Source of the DNA: Rubripirellula lacrimiformis
GTDB lineage: Bacteria > Planctomycetota > Planctomycetia > Pirellulales > Pirellulaceae
Assembly (NCBI RefSeq): GCF_007741535.1
Contig: NZ_CP036525.1
Location: 1,798,001 to 1,862,000, forward strand
Direction: 5' to 3'
DNA: 64,000 nt
Both the position numbers and the translations under genes were made by a program. Below are positions 1 through 15,000 of the stretch, piece after piece (the first letter of the stretch is position 1; every line of letters starts with the position of its first letter). Under the pieces are notes generated by a model. The model was not told the DNA's origin. It ran no database searches and worked only from the letters and a program-made list of their open reading frames with translations.

Positions 1-3000
1 TCGCCAGCCGACGACATCACCAGCCCGGCGATCGACAAACAAGCCTTCGTGCAGCAGTACGTCGGTGCGCTGCGAGGTCAGTTGCCCGAGTATCCGGTAC
101 TGGACACCAACAACAACGGAACACTGACTGCCATCGATTCGGCCAATACGCCAGAAGCGAATGCCGCCGGCGTCGATTTATACAATGATCTGTTGGTGGA
201 TCTGAACGCGGGTAGTGCCAACGCGTACCTGGACCGTGTTGTCAAAACATCGGTCATTTATAGCACCGAAGTCGATACCAACGATCGATTCATCCAGCGG
301 ACGGGCCCCGACGGAGCGTCGTTCCCTAAGAACGAATTGCTGCCCTTCGACAAATTCATCGGCGGCGTTCCTGGTGCGAACGAAGTCTGGTACCAGGATG
401 TCAAAACCACCGCCGGTGGTGACGGTGTCGTGTCGACGTTTTCCTCGATCGACCCATTTCTTGGTGATGCGAGGATTGGAACGACACTGAATCTGATTCC
501 CATCACTGCCGCAGCGGCGGGCACGGGTAACAAACCCGTGAACCACGCGGATCTGGTTGTCGATCCGTATGCGCAAGGCCAGATCTTGGACCAAATCGGC
601 GCGACGTACGTTGCGGCCAATATCGAATCGGGATTGAAGCTCAGCAAAGCACAAACGGACTTGCGTGCTTTTCAAATGGGAATCGTTGATTTCGAGGAAG
701 TGCCGTTGTCGGCCGAGGATGCCGCGGATTTCCTCCTTCAGTTGGGCACCAGTCTGCAATCATTGGCGGGTCAATTGGACGTGCCCGGCGGCATTCCGTT
801 TGTTGACGATGCGATTTCCACGATCACCGGGTTTGCCGATCAGACTCAGTCGCTGGTCACCAAGATGTATTCCAACGCCACCGTGACGGGCGAGTCGGTC
901 ATCGCGGCAGCCGATGGCGTTGTCGGCGGGGATGCCGTGCTCGTCATTCGACTGGACGACAAAGATCCCGTCGTGGTGACCATTCCAGCGATCGATCCGG
1001 CCGGAAGTTCTGGTGACGGAACCAATGGCAACACGTCGATCGCTGATTTGTATGCTGACATCAACGCGGCCTTGGCTGGCGTGACGTTGGCGGGTGAGAG
1101 TTTAAATAATTCTGTGATCGCCGAAGCTCCGGTTGGCGGCAACACGGGCAAGTTTGCCTTGCGCACCATCGATGCGTCCAAGGCCACGAAGCTGGATGTC
1201 AGCACGTTGACGTTGACCGGTCCCAGTCCAGCGCCCAGTAGTGGACGTCTAGGAAAAGACGTCAACCTGACGTTCTCGTTGGGACTGAGCAGCACGACGA
1301 ATCCGGCCCAGGAAATCGGTGGCGAAATCATTCGGCCGCTCGATAGGTTTGACGTTGATGTAACGATCCCCGCCGAATCAACGACGTCTAATACAAGGCT
1401 GGCTGATTTGGTGCGCGACATCAATGCAGCGATGGCCGTGGACATCGGTGACGGATCTCTGCTGAGCGATTTTGTGATGGCGACGGCGGCCGGGGCCAGC
1501 ATTCGCTTTGTCGGGGTGGGATCGTCGACACAGTCGTTGCAGGTCAAACATGGAACCGATCTCGGATTGCTTGATCAGCAGTCCATCGACGCCAATCCGG
1601 CACGGGATGTTCTTGGTCTGGGCATGTCGCAAGGTGCCATCGCCGAATTGGTGATCCAGGACGTACGGGATCTGGTCGGCCTGCTCAATTCGGTCCTAAC
1701 CAGCAAGACCACGCTGGGTTACGACGAAGTGAACCGCCGCGTGACGTTCCAGTTGAATCTGGAAGAGATCTACCAGCGATCCATTGACCTCAATTTTTCA
1801 GAAGCGATTGACCTAGGATTCGCTGACTTGAATCTGGCGGGCGGGGCTGAAGCTAGTTTCACGGTCACCGCTGGCGTCGAACTGGCATTGGGGCTGGATC
1901 TGAATCGACTGGGTGCTGGTGGAACCGTGGATGCCAACACGACACTTTCAGGTCCGATCGATCTCTCGATCTCCGTGGGCATGGTTGCCGCTGCGCCCGT
2001 GACGGCCGCTAGCGCGGTACCCGGGACGCTACAAATCACAGTTGACCGATTTGATGGGACCAGCGTCAACGTAGACGTCGTCATCTCGGCCGCCGATTTA
2101 AGCGATAACGATACGAATGTCGCCAGTAATGGTGCCAGTGACTTGGCGTTTGACATCACCGACCAATTGGCTAGCGAAGGCATCCGTGCGACAACGGATG
2201 ATGATGGTCACTTGGTGTTGATCGCCGACGACAACACCATCAATCGATTGACCGTTCAAACCGGTGGCGGAGCGTTCGGATTTGCCGATAGCGACGTCAG
2301 TGATCAACCCGATTTGTCCATCAGGCTTGCCGATGGATCGACGCCTCGTCAAGTGGTTTTGGACGGAGCGAAGACGCTCGGTGACGTGAAGTCGCTGATC
2401 GAAGCCGCCGCACCGACGGTATCGGTGACCTTCGTCGGCGACCGAATCCTGCTGACCGATTCCACCTCGCCGGTGGGCAAAAATCGCTTGGTGATCGCTG
2501 CGGCTACGGGCGTGCTGGGTGCCTCGCCGGCGGGCGGCGCGTTGGGGATTCTGGCCCGTGCCGCTGATGACGATGATTCGGAAACCACGTTTGACGACTC
2601 GATGACGGTCGTCGGCCGGCACTTGATCCTGGGATCGGTGACCGACCAGTTTTACATTGACACCACCAACAGCCGGGTTTACGCCGACGCAGTCCTGAGC
2701 GCCGATGACATTGACTTGACGGCGTCACTGGGGCTGTTGGAGTTAGGGATCGGTGGTGATCAACCCGCCGATGGCGGAACGGCTGATTTCGTGATCGGTG
2801 CCTCGCTTGCGCTGAGCGATGCCGATGGACGATTGCGGTTGAGCGAGATCGGTGACGCCGGAATCGCCCCGTCGTTCACCTACAGCGGCAATGCGACGCT
2901 GCCCGTCCGTATTCCGCTGTTGGATGAAACGCAAGAGATCACGTTGACGCTGCAAAGCGACCCGGACGACATCTTACGTCCACAGTTTGATATTTCCGGC

Positions 3001-6000
3001 CCCAGCCTGGCTGACTTGAAGAACGTGATCGGTGATTTCAAAAACCTGTCGCTGTCCGACATTGCGGGTATGTTGCGGCAGGTCGTCGACCTGCTGCGAA
3101 ACAGCAATATTAGCGGGCTGAATGAGACGATTCCCGTCGTCAATCAAACGCCGAATGATCTGCTGGGGTTCACCGACGGGCTGTTGGCCGCCGCTGATAA
3201 GCTGCTGGGCGGACCCGACCTGGAAGCTCTCAAAACGCTTCGCCAGCAACTGACTCAGCAAGCGCAGTTCGTCAGTGCGTCGCCGGATCAACTGCAATTG
3301 CTCGGCGATTCGATCGAGCGTGTCCGCGATGCGATTGCCCCGGTTCACACGTACAAGCTGCGGATCACCGATGGTGCAGCGGTTGACCATGAAACCGAAA
3401 CGATCACCAGCACCGCGACGGCGATGGACGTGCAAGAGTCGCTGGAAACGGCGGTCGGCGCAGGTTTGGTCTCGGTGGCCGGAAAAACCGGCGGCCCATT
3501 CACGTTCACCTTTGACAAGTCGCTTGGCGATGTTGCGGTGACTGGATCCAGTGCCAGCGGGCTAACTGCTCAGTTTGAAACAACCGAGACGGGCGTCATG
3601 GGCACAACGGGTGCGGTGATCGAGGCCGAGTTGGTCACGACGGCTGGATTGTCTGCGGCACTGATCGAATTGGATCGGGCCCTGACGGAACTGTCCCATG
3701 CCGGCGTCGATGTCAGTTCGCTTTCAAGCATCGCGGATCAAATGAGCGGATCGGTCGCGTCGACAGCAAACCTCAGTCTGCTGTTGAGCAACCTGTTGAA
3801 GGCCGAATTGGGCATGTCGGCCACCGTCGTGGTCAGTTTCCTGGACGGCAACGACGACGCCAACGTCTACGAACCAGTGATCAAACTGGCGCTGGACTTA
3901 GATCCCGATTTTAAGACCGGCGTTCCGTTGGATCTCGAGCTGGGCGAATTTGGACCGATCTCCGTCGGAACCGGAGGAATGATCGAGGTCAAGCTCGGTG
4001 GGGATATCGATTTGGATGTCGGTTTCAATTTCAAGACGCTGACGCCGTATGTGTTTGCGTACTCCGACAACGGCACGCCCGCGGATACCGATGATGACAC
4101 CGGAACTCGGTTCGCATTGACAGCAAGTATCGACGCGGGATTGGATGTGACGGCGACCCTGGGTGGATTCCAGGCCGGACTATCGGGAAACGCAACATTA
4201 AAGAATGCGGCCGGCACCGGTCCGGCAACGATCAGCGTCTCCGTTGATCAGCCTGCGGTGCCCAACAGCCTGAACAGCATTCCCATCGCGGATCTGTTCT
4301 CCGGAGGCCTCGCCAGCAATTTCACGTTTGGACTCGATGCAGCCGTCGACGTGTCACTAGATGCATCGTTGCCGATCGCCGGCAACATCGAAAACGCGAT
4401 TCAGTTGACGGGATTCAATCCATTTCAAAATTCGACCCAGCTATCCGACGCGATCGATATCAGCGGTCTGACGGCGGGCGTGGAGAACTATTTAAGCAGT
4501 CTGACCGATTTGAGCAGCATGAGTCTGGATCAGCTGATCGAAGGCACCCGCACGGTGCTGACGACGATCGAATCCGGGTTGTCGTCGGACCTGCTGAAAA
4601 ACTTGCCCTTGATCGATGGCGGTTTGGATCTGAGTTCCAGTTTCATCGGTAAGCTGCAATCGATGATCGATCAGTTTGAAACTCTGGTCAACGATTCCGA
4701 AGACAGCGTCGATGCGTTGCTTGGTGAGATCCAATTGCTGATCTTCAATTCGCTCGGTCCGGTGGGCGCGAATGTGTTGAAGTTGAAGCCGCTGTTTCAT
4801 GACAACCCCTCGCAAGACAATGCGACCGAGAAAGCGGAGTACCGAGACGTCGAAGTCACGCTCAGCGATTTGTCATCGGCGGAGTCAGCGGCGGAGGTTG
4901 AATTCGCGATCAGTTTGAACCTGGCCGGCCGTGACGTGATCGACGCAGACTTTGACCTAGGTCTGGATGCCGTCGTCTTTGAATTTGAAACCCAAGGCGG
5001 AGTGGAACTGACGTTTGACTACGATTTTAACCTCGGATTCGGGATCAATCTGCGCGATGGATTCTTCTTTGAACTGAACAAGAACACGGTCTTCGAAACG
5101 GAAACCGGCTTCAGCGACGGAACCGGTGGCGCGCCCGAAATTCAGTTGAGTGCCGAGATCAACCTGAAACCGGGAACGCAGCTCAGCGGTGAACTGTTTT
5201 TCTTGAACTTGAATGCGTCTTCGAATCCGATCGAAGACTACAACGGCAACGGCGTTGGCGGCGAAACGCTTAACGAAGCGGCCGATGGGATCGACTACAA
5301 CCGCGATGGCGACAAAAACGATGTGCTGATCGAATCCGACCTCAATGGCGACGGTCGTCTGTCGCGTGGCACCGGGCTGCGCGGCGAGATTTTCATTGAC
5401 ATCAACGATCCCTCCGGCGACGACGAAAAGTTGACGCTGGGCGATCTGCGAGGCGGTAAGTCGCTGGTCAGCGCCGGCGTTCGCGCCGAAGCCTACGTTG
5501 ATCTGGGGCTGTCGGCCGATACCGACGCGGGCAGCAGTCTGCCCAAACTGTCGACGGATCTGACCATGGACTGGGGACTTAGCTACAGCACGCACGTTCC
5601 CGATGGCCAAATGCAGTCGGTTGGTTTTGTCAGCGGAACCCCCGAAGTGGCATTCCACGACGTATCGCTGGACCTGGGCAGTTTCTTCGAATCGATCGCG
5701 GGTCCCGCGTTTGAACTGTTCGAAAAGTACATCGAACCGGCCAGACCCGTGATCGATTTCCTCCGCAGTCCCGTCCCTGGTTTCAGCGAACTGTCCGAGT
5801 TTTTTGATGGTCCGGTGGTCACTTTCTTGGATCTGGGAGCCTATTCCAGCGGCAAGTTTGACGAAATCGCTAAGGCCAAAAAGGCCTTGGACGCAATCGA
5901 TGGAATTTTGAAAGCGGTTGCAGAAATCAAAGGCTTTGCTGGTGCCGATGGGATGGTCATCAACTTTGGTGACTTCTATCTGACCGGTGGTAACCGCAAC

Positions 6001-9000
6001 ACGGTCACGGGCGAAATCATCGGCAGCAACCCTGCCAAGGACGCATCGCTGCCATTGGCAAACGCCGCCAAGGCTGGTTCCGTCAGCGTCCGAGCGGATG
6101 GCGTCCTGTTGGGGGCCAATCAGTACACGGTCATCCACAGCCAAAGCGGCGGTACGCCGACCACATCCATCCGATTCAGCGAACCGCAAACCGGTCAGAT
6201 TAAGGTCAGCTATGAATACACGTCGGGAAAGATCGATGTCACCGACGCCACGACACAAGTCAGCGTGGCGGCCAGCACCACGCTGCCGACGACTCAAACC
6301 ATTGATCAACAAGTCAACAATTCCAGTGGTTCTTCCGCCGACAAGGCCAGCACCAAATCCAAACTGAAGAAGCTGGCGAGATCGGCGACCGAGGGTGGGC
6401 ACGGATTGTCGATCCCGATCCTTTCCAACCCGCTGAACGCATTCAAATTGCTGACCGGCGAAACCGTCGAACTGCTGGAATGGGACATTCCCACACTGGA
6501 TCTGAGTCTGCCGTTCGGAACGAAGCTGGGACCGTTCGGCCGGATCGGCGGCAGCGTCGGCGCCAAGTTGGATTTCTCCCTGGGTTTCGATACCCGTGGA
6601 ATTTCACAAACGGGCAACTTCCTGGATGGGTTGTACTTCGGTGACCTGGCTGACGTTTCCACCGGTGCCGACATCGACGAAGTCGAATTCAACCTCAGCG
6701 TGAAAGCCGGCATCGGCATCGATATCTTGATCGCCAGCGTCTATTTGACGGGCGGTGTTGAAGGCAAAATCGGTCTCAATTGGAACGACTTGGATGGTGA
6801 CGGCAAACTTTACTTCGATGAATTGATCGGGCTGGCACAGTTAAAATCGACTCCCAATATCCCCGGCGTCTGTGTGTTCGACGCCCATGGTGAACTCAAT
6901 GCCGTGCTGGACTTGGAATACTCATTTCTGTTCTACAGCGATGAGTATTCGATCATCGACCAGCAAATATTTAGTTTTGGTTATTCGTGTGGAAACGGCA
7001 TCAATGTCGCCGATCTGAAAACCGGTGATCCGGTCTTTGATGATGGCACCCTGGTGCTGAACGCCGGTCCGTTTGCACAAAACCGCACCGCTGGATCCAA
7101 CGGTAACGACGACGAAACCTTTGCGGTCAGCCAATTGCCCGACGGCTCCATCCAAGTCGCATATGATTGGGTGATCGACAGCGACACCACGGTCAAGCTG
7201 CGCCGAAATTACAGTGGCGTCAACCAAATCCATTTCGATGGCGGTGGTGGGAACGACAAATTGGTCGTTGATTCAAGCGTCAGTTCATCCATCCCGGTGA
7301 CGATGATTGGCGGCGGCGGCAATGACACGTTGATCGGGCACAGCGGCAACAACACGTTCGTCGGCGGTTCCGGTAACGACACGCTTGCCGGCGGTGGCGG
7401 AAGCGATTTGTACCTGTTTGAAAACGGTTGGGGACAAGACACGATTTCGGATGTCGGTGGCGCGAGCGATCAATTTGATTTCAGTGCTGTGACGATCGAC
7501 CTGAATGTGACGTTGGGCAGCATCAGTGTTTCCGACGGCACGTCTTCCAACACGGTGATAAACCCCGACGGTGAATTGGTCGAAGGGATCGAATCGATGG
7601 TGGGCGGCAGCGGCAACGACACCTTGAACCTGAGTCAGCCCGCGGGCACCACGCGGTTGTGGACTATCAACTCGATCGGCGGCGGACGCATTGATGACGA
7701 TTTTCACTTCTCGCGTTTCGAGAATCTCAACGGCGGACCTCAAAATGATGTCTTTGCCTTCAGCGGCGGAAGCATCACAGGAACCATCAACGGCGGGGCT
7801 GGCACGGACACGCTGAACTACGCATCCGCACCCGCTGCGGTCGAAGTCAACCGACGAACGTCAACGGCAACATCGCTGGGCAGCTATGTCGGAATCGAGT
7901 CGGTGATCGGAAGTTCGGCCAGCGATACGCTGATCGGTGCCGATGCCAACGCGACCTGGAACATCACGGGTGCGAACCAGGGAAATATCAATGGTTCGTT
8001 CCAGTTCCAAGGCTTCGAAGACCTGACCGGTGGGGACAGCGACGATTCATTCGTGGTCGCTTCATCAGGCTCGATCAGTGGCCAGTTGCGTGGTACGACA
8101 ACGCTCGGCCATGCAGATAGCGACAAGCTTGATCTGTCCGCCAAAACGTCTTCCCTCGTCGCCACGATCCAAGGTGAAAACCGGGGTTCGATCACGGATG
8201 TTCCCCACTTTGACCGGATCGAGAGTCTCACCGGCGGTTTGGCTGACGATCATTTCACGATCGAGTCGCTGGCCAAGTTGACGGGGACGACCGATGGCGG
8301 CGGCGGCAGCGCCGACCACTTGGATTATCGCCTTTGGAGCACCAAGGTCACCGTCAATCTCACGACCGGTGCAAACCAGACCGGCAGTGTCGCCGGAATT
8401 GAAAATGTGACCGGCGGATCCGCCGATGACTCCCTCACAGGCAACGCATCGGGCAACCGCATCATCGGACTCGGCGGTGCGGATGTGATCGATGGCAAGG
8501 GTGGCAACAATGTACTGATCGGCGACAACGCCACGATTACCTTGGCCGCGATTGCGACGATCATCTCAGCGGGCGATGGCAAGGACACGATTTCGGCGGG
8601 CGATGGCAACAACATCATTCTGGCGGGCAGCGGCGGCAGCATCGTCACGGCGGGCGACGGCAACAATCGAGTGATCGGTGACCAAGCGGTGGTGACTCTC
8701 TCGGGCGGCATCGCGATCGACCTGCAAAGCGGCCCGCCGGTGGCCGGTGACAAAGATGACATCACGCTCGGTGGTGGCAACAACTTGGTCATTGGCGGCG
8801 AAGGTTCCGACGTGATCACCGTGGGTTCGGCTGGGACGACCGGCAGCAACGTCATCATCGGCGATCGCGGCGTGATCGACCGACTCGGCCCTCTATTAAC
8901 GTCGTCGGCGACGAGTGAGCCGACCGCTTCGGCGGGTTTGGATAAGATCAAAACCGGCGATGGAATGGACGTGATCATCGCTGGCGGTGAATCCGACGAA

Positions 9001-12000
9001 ATCGAGGCCGGCGGCGGCAACAACTATGTGCTTGGCGATGACGGCTCGATCACGTTCGCGAACAATCTGCCGGTCAGCTCGACGCTGAATCCGATGGTCT
9101 TTGATGGCCATGACAAGATCACGACATTGGGCGGTCGCGACATCATCTATACCGGCAACGGCGACAACACCGTCCACGCCGGTGCGGGCAACGACGAAAT
9201 CATCGCAGGCGTTGGCATCGACAAACTGTACGGCGAAGGGGGCAATGACTGGATGGTCGGCGGACTGGGCGACGATACGCTCAGCGGCGGTGCGGGCAAC
9301 GATGTCATGTTCGGTGGCCTCGCGCGGGGAACCCGACTCGATTACGAGCTCGGCACAAACGACTTTGTTCTTCCGCCCGATTTCGCCGCCAATGAAGCGG
9401 CCTATCCCACCGGTTACCTACCGACGATCTTGATCACGCCTAAGATCGTCGTCGGACTGTCGATCGACGGGGATATCGGCGACGGTCGTGACGTTCTCGA
9501 TGGCGGTGACGATAGCGATGTGATGTTCGGTGGCGCGGATGTCGACGAACTGCGTGGCGGTACTGGCGTTGATTACATCGACGCGGGCTCCGGTGCCGAT
9601 TTAGTCGTCGAAGGCGGCGACGGCGACGACGTCGTGCGTGGTGGAGCGGGCGATGACACCGTCCGCGGCGGCGATGGCATTGACCAAGTCTACGGCGATG
9701 ACGGCGACGACATACTGCGTGCCGATGCGGGCAACGGATCCAACCAAGCTGGCCAACGTGTGTACGGAGGCGCTGATCGCGACACGCTTTACGCATTCGC
9801 ACCAACCAGCGATGTGGCAACCGAAAAGCTGCTCGTCGGCGATCAGCTCTTCGGCGGGGCCGGAGGCGACTTCCTTTACGGCAACCTCCGCCAGGAACTA
9901 CTCTCCGGCGGCAGCGGCAACGACTACATCAGCGGCGATGAATTCGCCGGTCCGGCCTACGACACTCGAACGAATGCCGATGTCTCAGGTGCCGATGACA
10001 CGCTGCTGGGCGGCAGCGGCGAAGACCAACTCTACGGCGGTGGAGGCGATGACATCATCTGGGGCGGTGCGGGCACCGACTTCATCGACGGCCAAGATGG
10101 TAGCGATACGCAGTACGGCGGCAGCGGCATTGACCTTTTCGTATTGTCCACATCACTCGGTGCATCAGGAAACTTTGATACTGGTACAGACACCATCGAC
10201 GGCCATTATGGAAACGCCAGTCAAGACGATGTGCCGGATGACAACGCCACCGATATCTTGACGATCAACGGCACCTCGGGTAACGACACGATTCTGATTG
10301 GTCAGCAAGCGGGCCAAGCATCTGTTCGCTACAACGGCTTCGCGATCGCCGTCAACATGCTCGATTCGAGCGGCAACCTCCTGGTCGAACAATTCCGCAT
10401 CGCTGGACTCGCCGGCGACGATACGATCGGTTTCTACACTGAATTGGCGGTTCAATCCGCTGCGATTTCTAAGATTTCCGGATTGGGCACGATTGACCTC
10501 TCGGCCCTGGCGGAGCGCAGCCAAGATTGGGTCGGTGTCTTTGACGGCAACAGCGGCAACGACACTCTGATTGGGTCCGACGGTCGCGATCGTCTGGACG
10601 GCGGCATCGGCAGCGACAACCTGTTCGGCTTTGGCGGTAGCGATCGACTGTGGGGAGATGGCGGCGGCGGATCGACCAGCGATCACGACGTGCTGTTTGC
10701 TGGTCAAGGAAATGACGATCTTGTCGGCGGTGAAGGCACCAACGAGCTGTACGCTTGGAGTTTTGATCCCGCCCGATCGCTCAACCAGCTTGGATTCGTA
10801 AGCGGGGATTCGTCATCGATTGGCGTCGCAACCATCGCTGCCACCGACAGCGTTCCTACCGACGGCAAATTGCTGTTGGACACCCTCTTTCAAGTGACGC
10901 TTGGAAGCCTCAACGCTAGCGGTGACTTCATTGCTTCCGCCATGCCCGTTCGAGTCCTTTTGCCCATCGAGGCGACCACCGCCAACGCATCGCCAGCGGA
11001 CTTGGTCAGCGACTTACAAGCGGCGATTAACGCGGCGATCAACCCGGAGACCAACGCGCCCGGTTTGAGCGGCGTCACCGTTGGCTTGAATGCCGAAAAC
11101 AAGCTGACGTTGACACACGCGACGAGCAGTTTGCGGATTGATCGCACCAGCTTCGGCGTCTACGTCGACGCCATGGGCAAACTGACCGTTGACGATTTCG
11201 ACCTCAACGACAACGGGCTGCTCGATCTGGACGAGTCATCACCCACCGGCCCCTACCGTCTTGCCTACAACCAGGAAGTCACCGGGCTGAACCGGCTACT
11301 GGGCAGCCAGCAAGCGGATACGCTGTACGGCGGTACGACGCTGGACTTCATGTACGGCAACGGCGGTAGTGACACGCTGATCCGCTCCGATGGCACGACA
11401 TTCGAGTCGATGGATGGCGGTTTGGCCGGCGATGAGTGGAAAGAGTACGCCAAGGAGTCCGACTTGGTGTGGTACATCGGCGGATCCAACGCGGCCGACC
11501 AAATCAACGTCGACTTTGTCACCGAACCTGGCTTATTGACTGATCATCACCTCGTCACACGGCTGACCAACAACAACGGCAACTTCAGCTTCAGCGCCCA
11601 AGTCCGCTTGGACTTCACTGGCAACGACGATAACGATTTGCGATTCCGCCTCGATCAACTGCTCAGCGAGACGGACACGGAATTGCGAGGCAACGCGCTC
11701 AGCGACATCGCCACCGCAGCGACTGCGATGAGCGATTCGGAACTGCTGGCCAGCCTCATCCCGCCCGAAGGTGATTTCCAAGTCATTCTCATTGATGCCC
11801 TGGGCGGCAACGACACAATCAACGTCGGTCCGACCGTGCAAAAATCCGTTTGGATCGATGCCGGAGCGGGTGATGACGTAGTCACGATCCGAAGCGGCAA
11901 TGCAATCTTGGTCGACAAAGCGGAAAGTTCGCTTGGATCGACGGGGCGGCGAGCACGCAACGATATTCCTGCGCAAGCATTCGCATTGATTGCTCCCAGT

Positions 12001-15000
12001 GTTTCCGAAACCAGCGCCAACGAAGTCAACACAACGTTCAGCGGCAAGACGCTTGACCAGGGTGTGGTCACTTTCACCGGCCTTTCGATCGACAGTCCCA
12101 CGGATGTCGATTGGTACCGCTTCTCACTCGCCGACGTGGCATCGGCGACCAGCGAGATCGAAATCGCCAGCGGATCACCAATCGATGGATTGCTAATCGA
12201 AGTTTGGAATGTCGCTGACGTCGATCCACAGACCGGTGCCCCGATCGTCGATGGCTCGAACCCAGGTACCCCGCGGACTCCGCTGACACTGGGAGGCTTC
12301 TCCACCAGCGGTGATTCTTCGACTCTCGCAAATCTAAGCTCACTTGCCGCCCATACGGACTACTACATCAAAGTCAGCAGTCCCAACATCGTCCCGACGC
12401 TCTACGACCTGCGGTTGAATCTCGTCGGTGTCGACGTCGCTACGCTTGCTAACCCGCTGGAGGTCAGCCTATCGCTCCGCGAAGACACCGATCGCCGCGA
12501 CGTGATTCTGGGCGGGCCCGGCAACGACATCCTGCAAGGCGGTGCAGGCGAAGATTGGATCTTTGGCGGCTCTGGCAACGACGTGCTGACGGGAGGCAAA
12601 GATCGCGGCGCCAGCGATTTGCTGTTCGGCGGCGATGACGACGACACCTTCCAAATCATCCCCGATGCGTTGCCGTTATTGGGTAACGAACCCGGCACCA
12701 ATTTCGACCCCGCTACTCAAACCTACATCCCCACGCAGAGTGACCAATTTATCGGTGGTGACGGTAACGACCGAGTGTTGTTCTTGGGCGGTGACCTCGA
12801 CCGCCGCGGCCTGTTCGTGCCCGACAACGCAGCGATTCGCTACAACACCGGGCTGCATCGTTATGAATTCACCAGCCTGGTTTGGGACATCGGCACGCAA
12901 GAGTTCGTTACCAAAGCTGATTCACAAGGTCTTGCTGTTTATGAACAGCAATACCAGTTCTATCAAACTCGTGACGTCGAAAGCACGGAGTTCGACACCC
13001 GCAGCGGCGACGACGTCGTCCACGCCGACCCCGAATTTAAGTTCCCACCATTGGGGAAGATTGCCAATGACACGACCGCAAAGTTGCATTATTCATTTGC
13101 GAACGATGCGGTGCAGGACGTCAGCGGTCACGACAATCTCGGGACTTTGCAGGGTGGTGCTTCGATCTTATCTGACAACTCAGTCTTGAGCGATGTGCTG
13201 ACACTCAATGGAACCGGGCAATATGTGTCGGCCACATCAGCGGATGTTCCGATTGGAAATTCGCCCTACACGATGGCGGCATGGATTAAACCCAACTCAA
13301 TGAATGGTGGCATTATTAGCTGGGGGAACTACGGCCAGGATTCTCAAGTGAATGCATTGCGGCTGAATGGAAGTGGCCTCCTGAACTACTGGTGGAGTAA
13401 CGATCTGGCAGTAACCACGGGTTCGCTTGTTGGTGCATGGCATCATGTTGCAGCTACCTATGATGGAACCACGCGGCAAATCTACGTTGATGGAGAACTG
13501 AAGGGAAGCGACACCCCTTCGGTAAATCATAATGTTCCGAGTTCAGCAAACTTCGCCGTCGGAAGAACAAATGCCAGCGAGTATTTCAACGGTCAAATCG
13601 ATGATGTCCGAGTCTACGGATCTTCGTTGACGCTCGCAGAAATCCAAAAACTCGCGAACCTTCGCATCAGTGGTGCAGCAGCGACATCCAGCGATGAATG
13701 GGGTATCGATCTGGGCGACTATGAGCAGGGAGCCCGCGAAGCGGCATTGAAGATAGACCTTGGCCCCGGTAACGACTACGCCTTCGGCACCGTACTGGCC
13801 GACACGATTCTTGGCGGACCCGGAAACGACTATATCGCCGGCGGTCTAGGCAATGACGACATTGATGGTGGTACTGGAAACGACACGATCTACGGTGGCA
13901 CCGAGGCGGTCTCGGCACCAACCGCGTTTCCGCACTTGCCAGCGCTACCTTCTGGATTCTTTCCTGGGTTGTTCGAATCGGAGTTGTACGAATACGGGCT
14001 GGCAACGCCTTCACTTCCGTTTGACCTGGCGCGGAGTGGTGTAGAACTGGATTCGTCACCGACGACGGTGGCTGCATTTGAGTCGTCGGCTCTGGGTGTT
14101 ACCGGGGTATCCGATGGTGAACGACTCTCTGCATTGGCGCCAATCGGGGACTTCAACGGCGATTTCGAAGACGACTACATCGTCAGCGGTCGGGACTTCA
14201 GTTATGTCCTATTGGGTCCGGTCGAACTGACCGACCTCTCGACGGTTGAAAACGAAGCCAGTTTCATCATTGATCATCAAGCCATTGGATATCCCGCGCA
14301 GCAGCACGGCAACATCAACGGCGACCGATTCGGCGACCTGACGTTTGTCCGTCAGCAAACCAACTCGTTAAGCGGCAACCCGGAAACAGTGATCACCGTT
14401 GTCCTGGGCGCAGAATCTCCGGCAGCAACAACCCTGTGGCCTCGTTACTGGAATCAGCAATTCGTCGGTGACTTCCTAAATGCTACTAATAGTCGCACCA
14501 TTCTCCTCAGTCAAACAGACCTCTTTACGGGAAGCCGTCCGAGTGTTGAGTTGCTCAACCATGACGGTGATGGCAAGGACGATGTTCTCGTCTTTGGTCA
14601 GCAAGTCTCCAGTGGTGGCAGCTATTCAGGGTACATCTTTGGTGGCGAACAGCTAACAGTTGGCGTCACGTCGGTTACTAACGCAATCCTTGCGGTCGAC
14701 CCTGCGGTGATCGGGTTGTCCGGTAATGGCTACTCGGCAACCGTTGTCGGCGACATCAACGGTGACGACCTCGAAGACATCGTCTTTGCCGACGCCGATA
14801 GTGTCACCTTCAACACGACGCAACTCAGCGCTATGCACGGGCCCGCCCCATTCAAGATCGTTGGGCTCAGCGACCTCAACAACGACGGTTACGACGATGT
14901 GGCGATCCTTCGCAGCGACGTCCTCGAAATCTACTACGGCGGTTCAGACGTCAGCACATTACTGGATAGTGCCGACACCACGATCGTAGGCAACCACTTA

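Noticed and set aside
4957-6402. 481-codon open frame on the minus strand
   Set aside because: It lies entirely antisense to the giant gene, whose protein has clear domains and codon use there; the product is low in structure and resembles no family.
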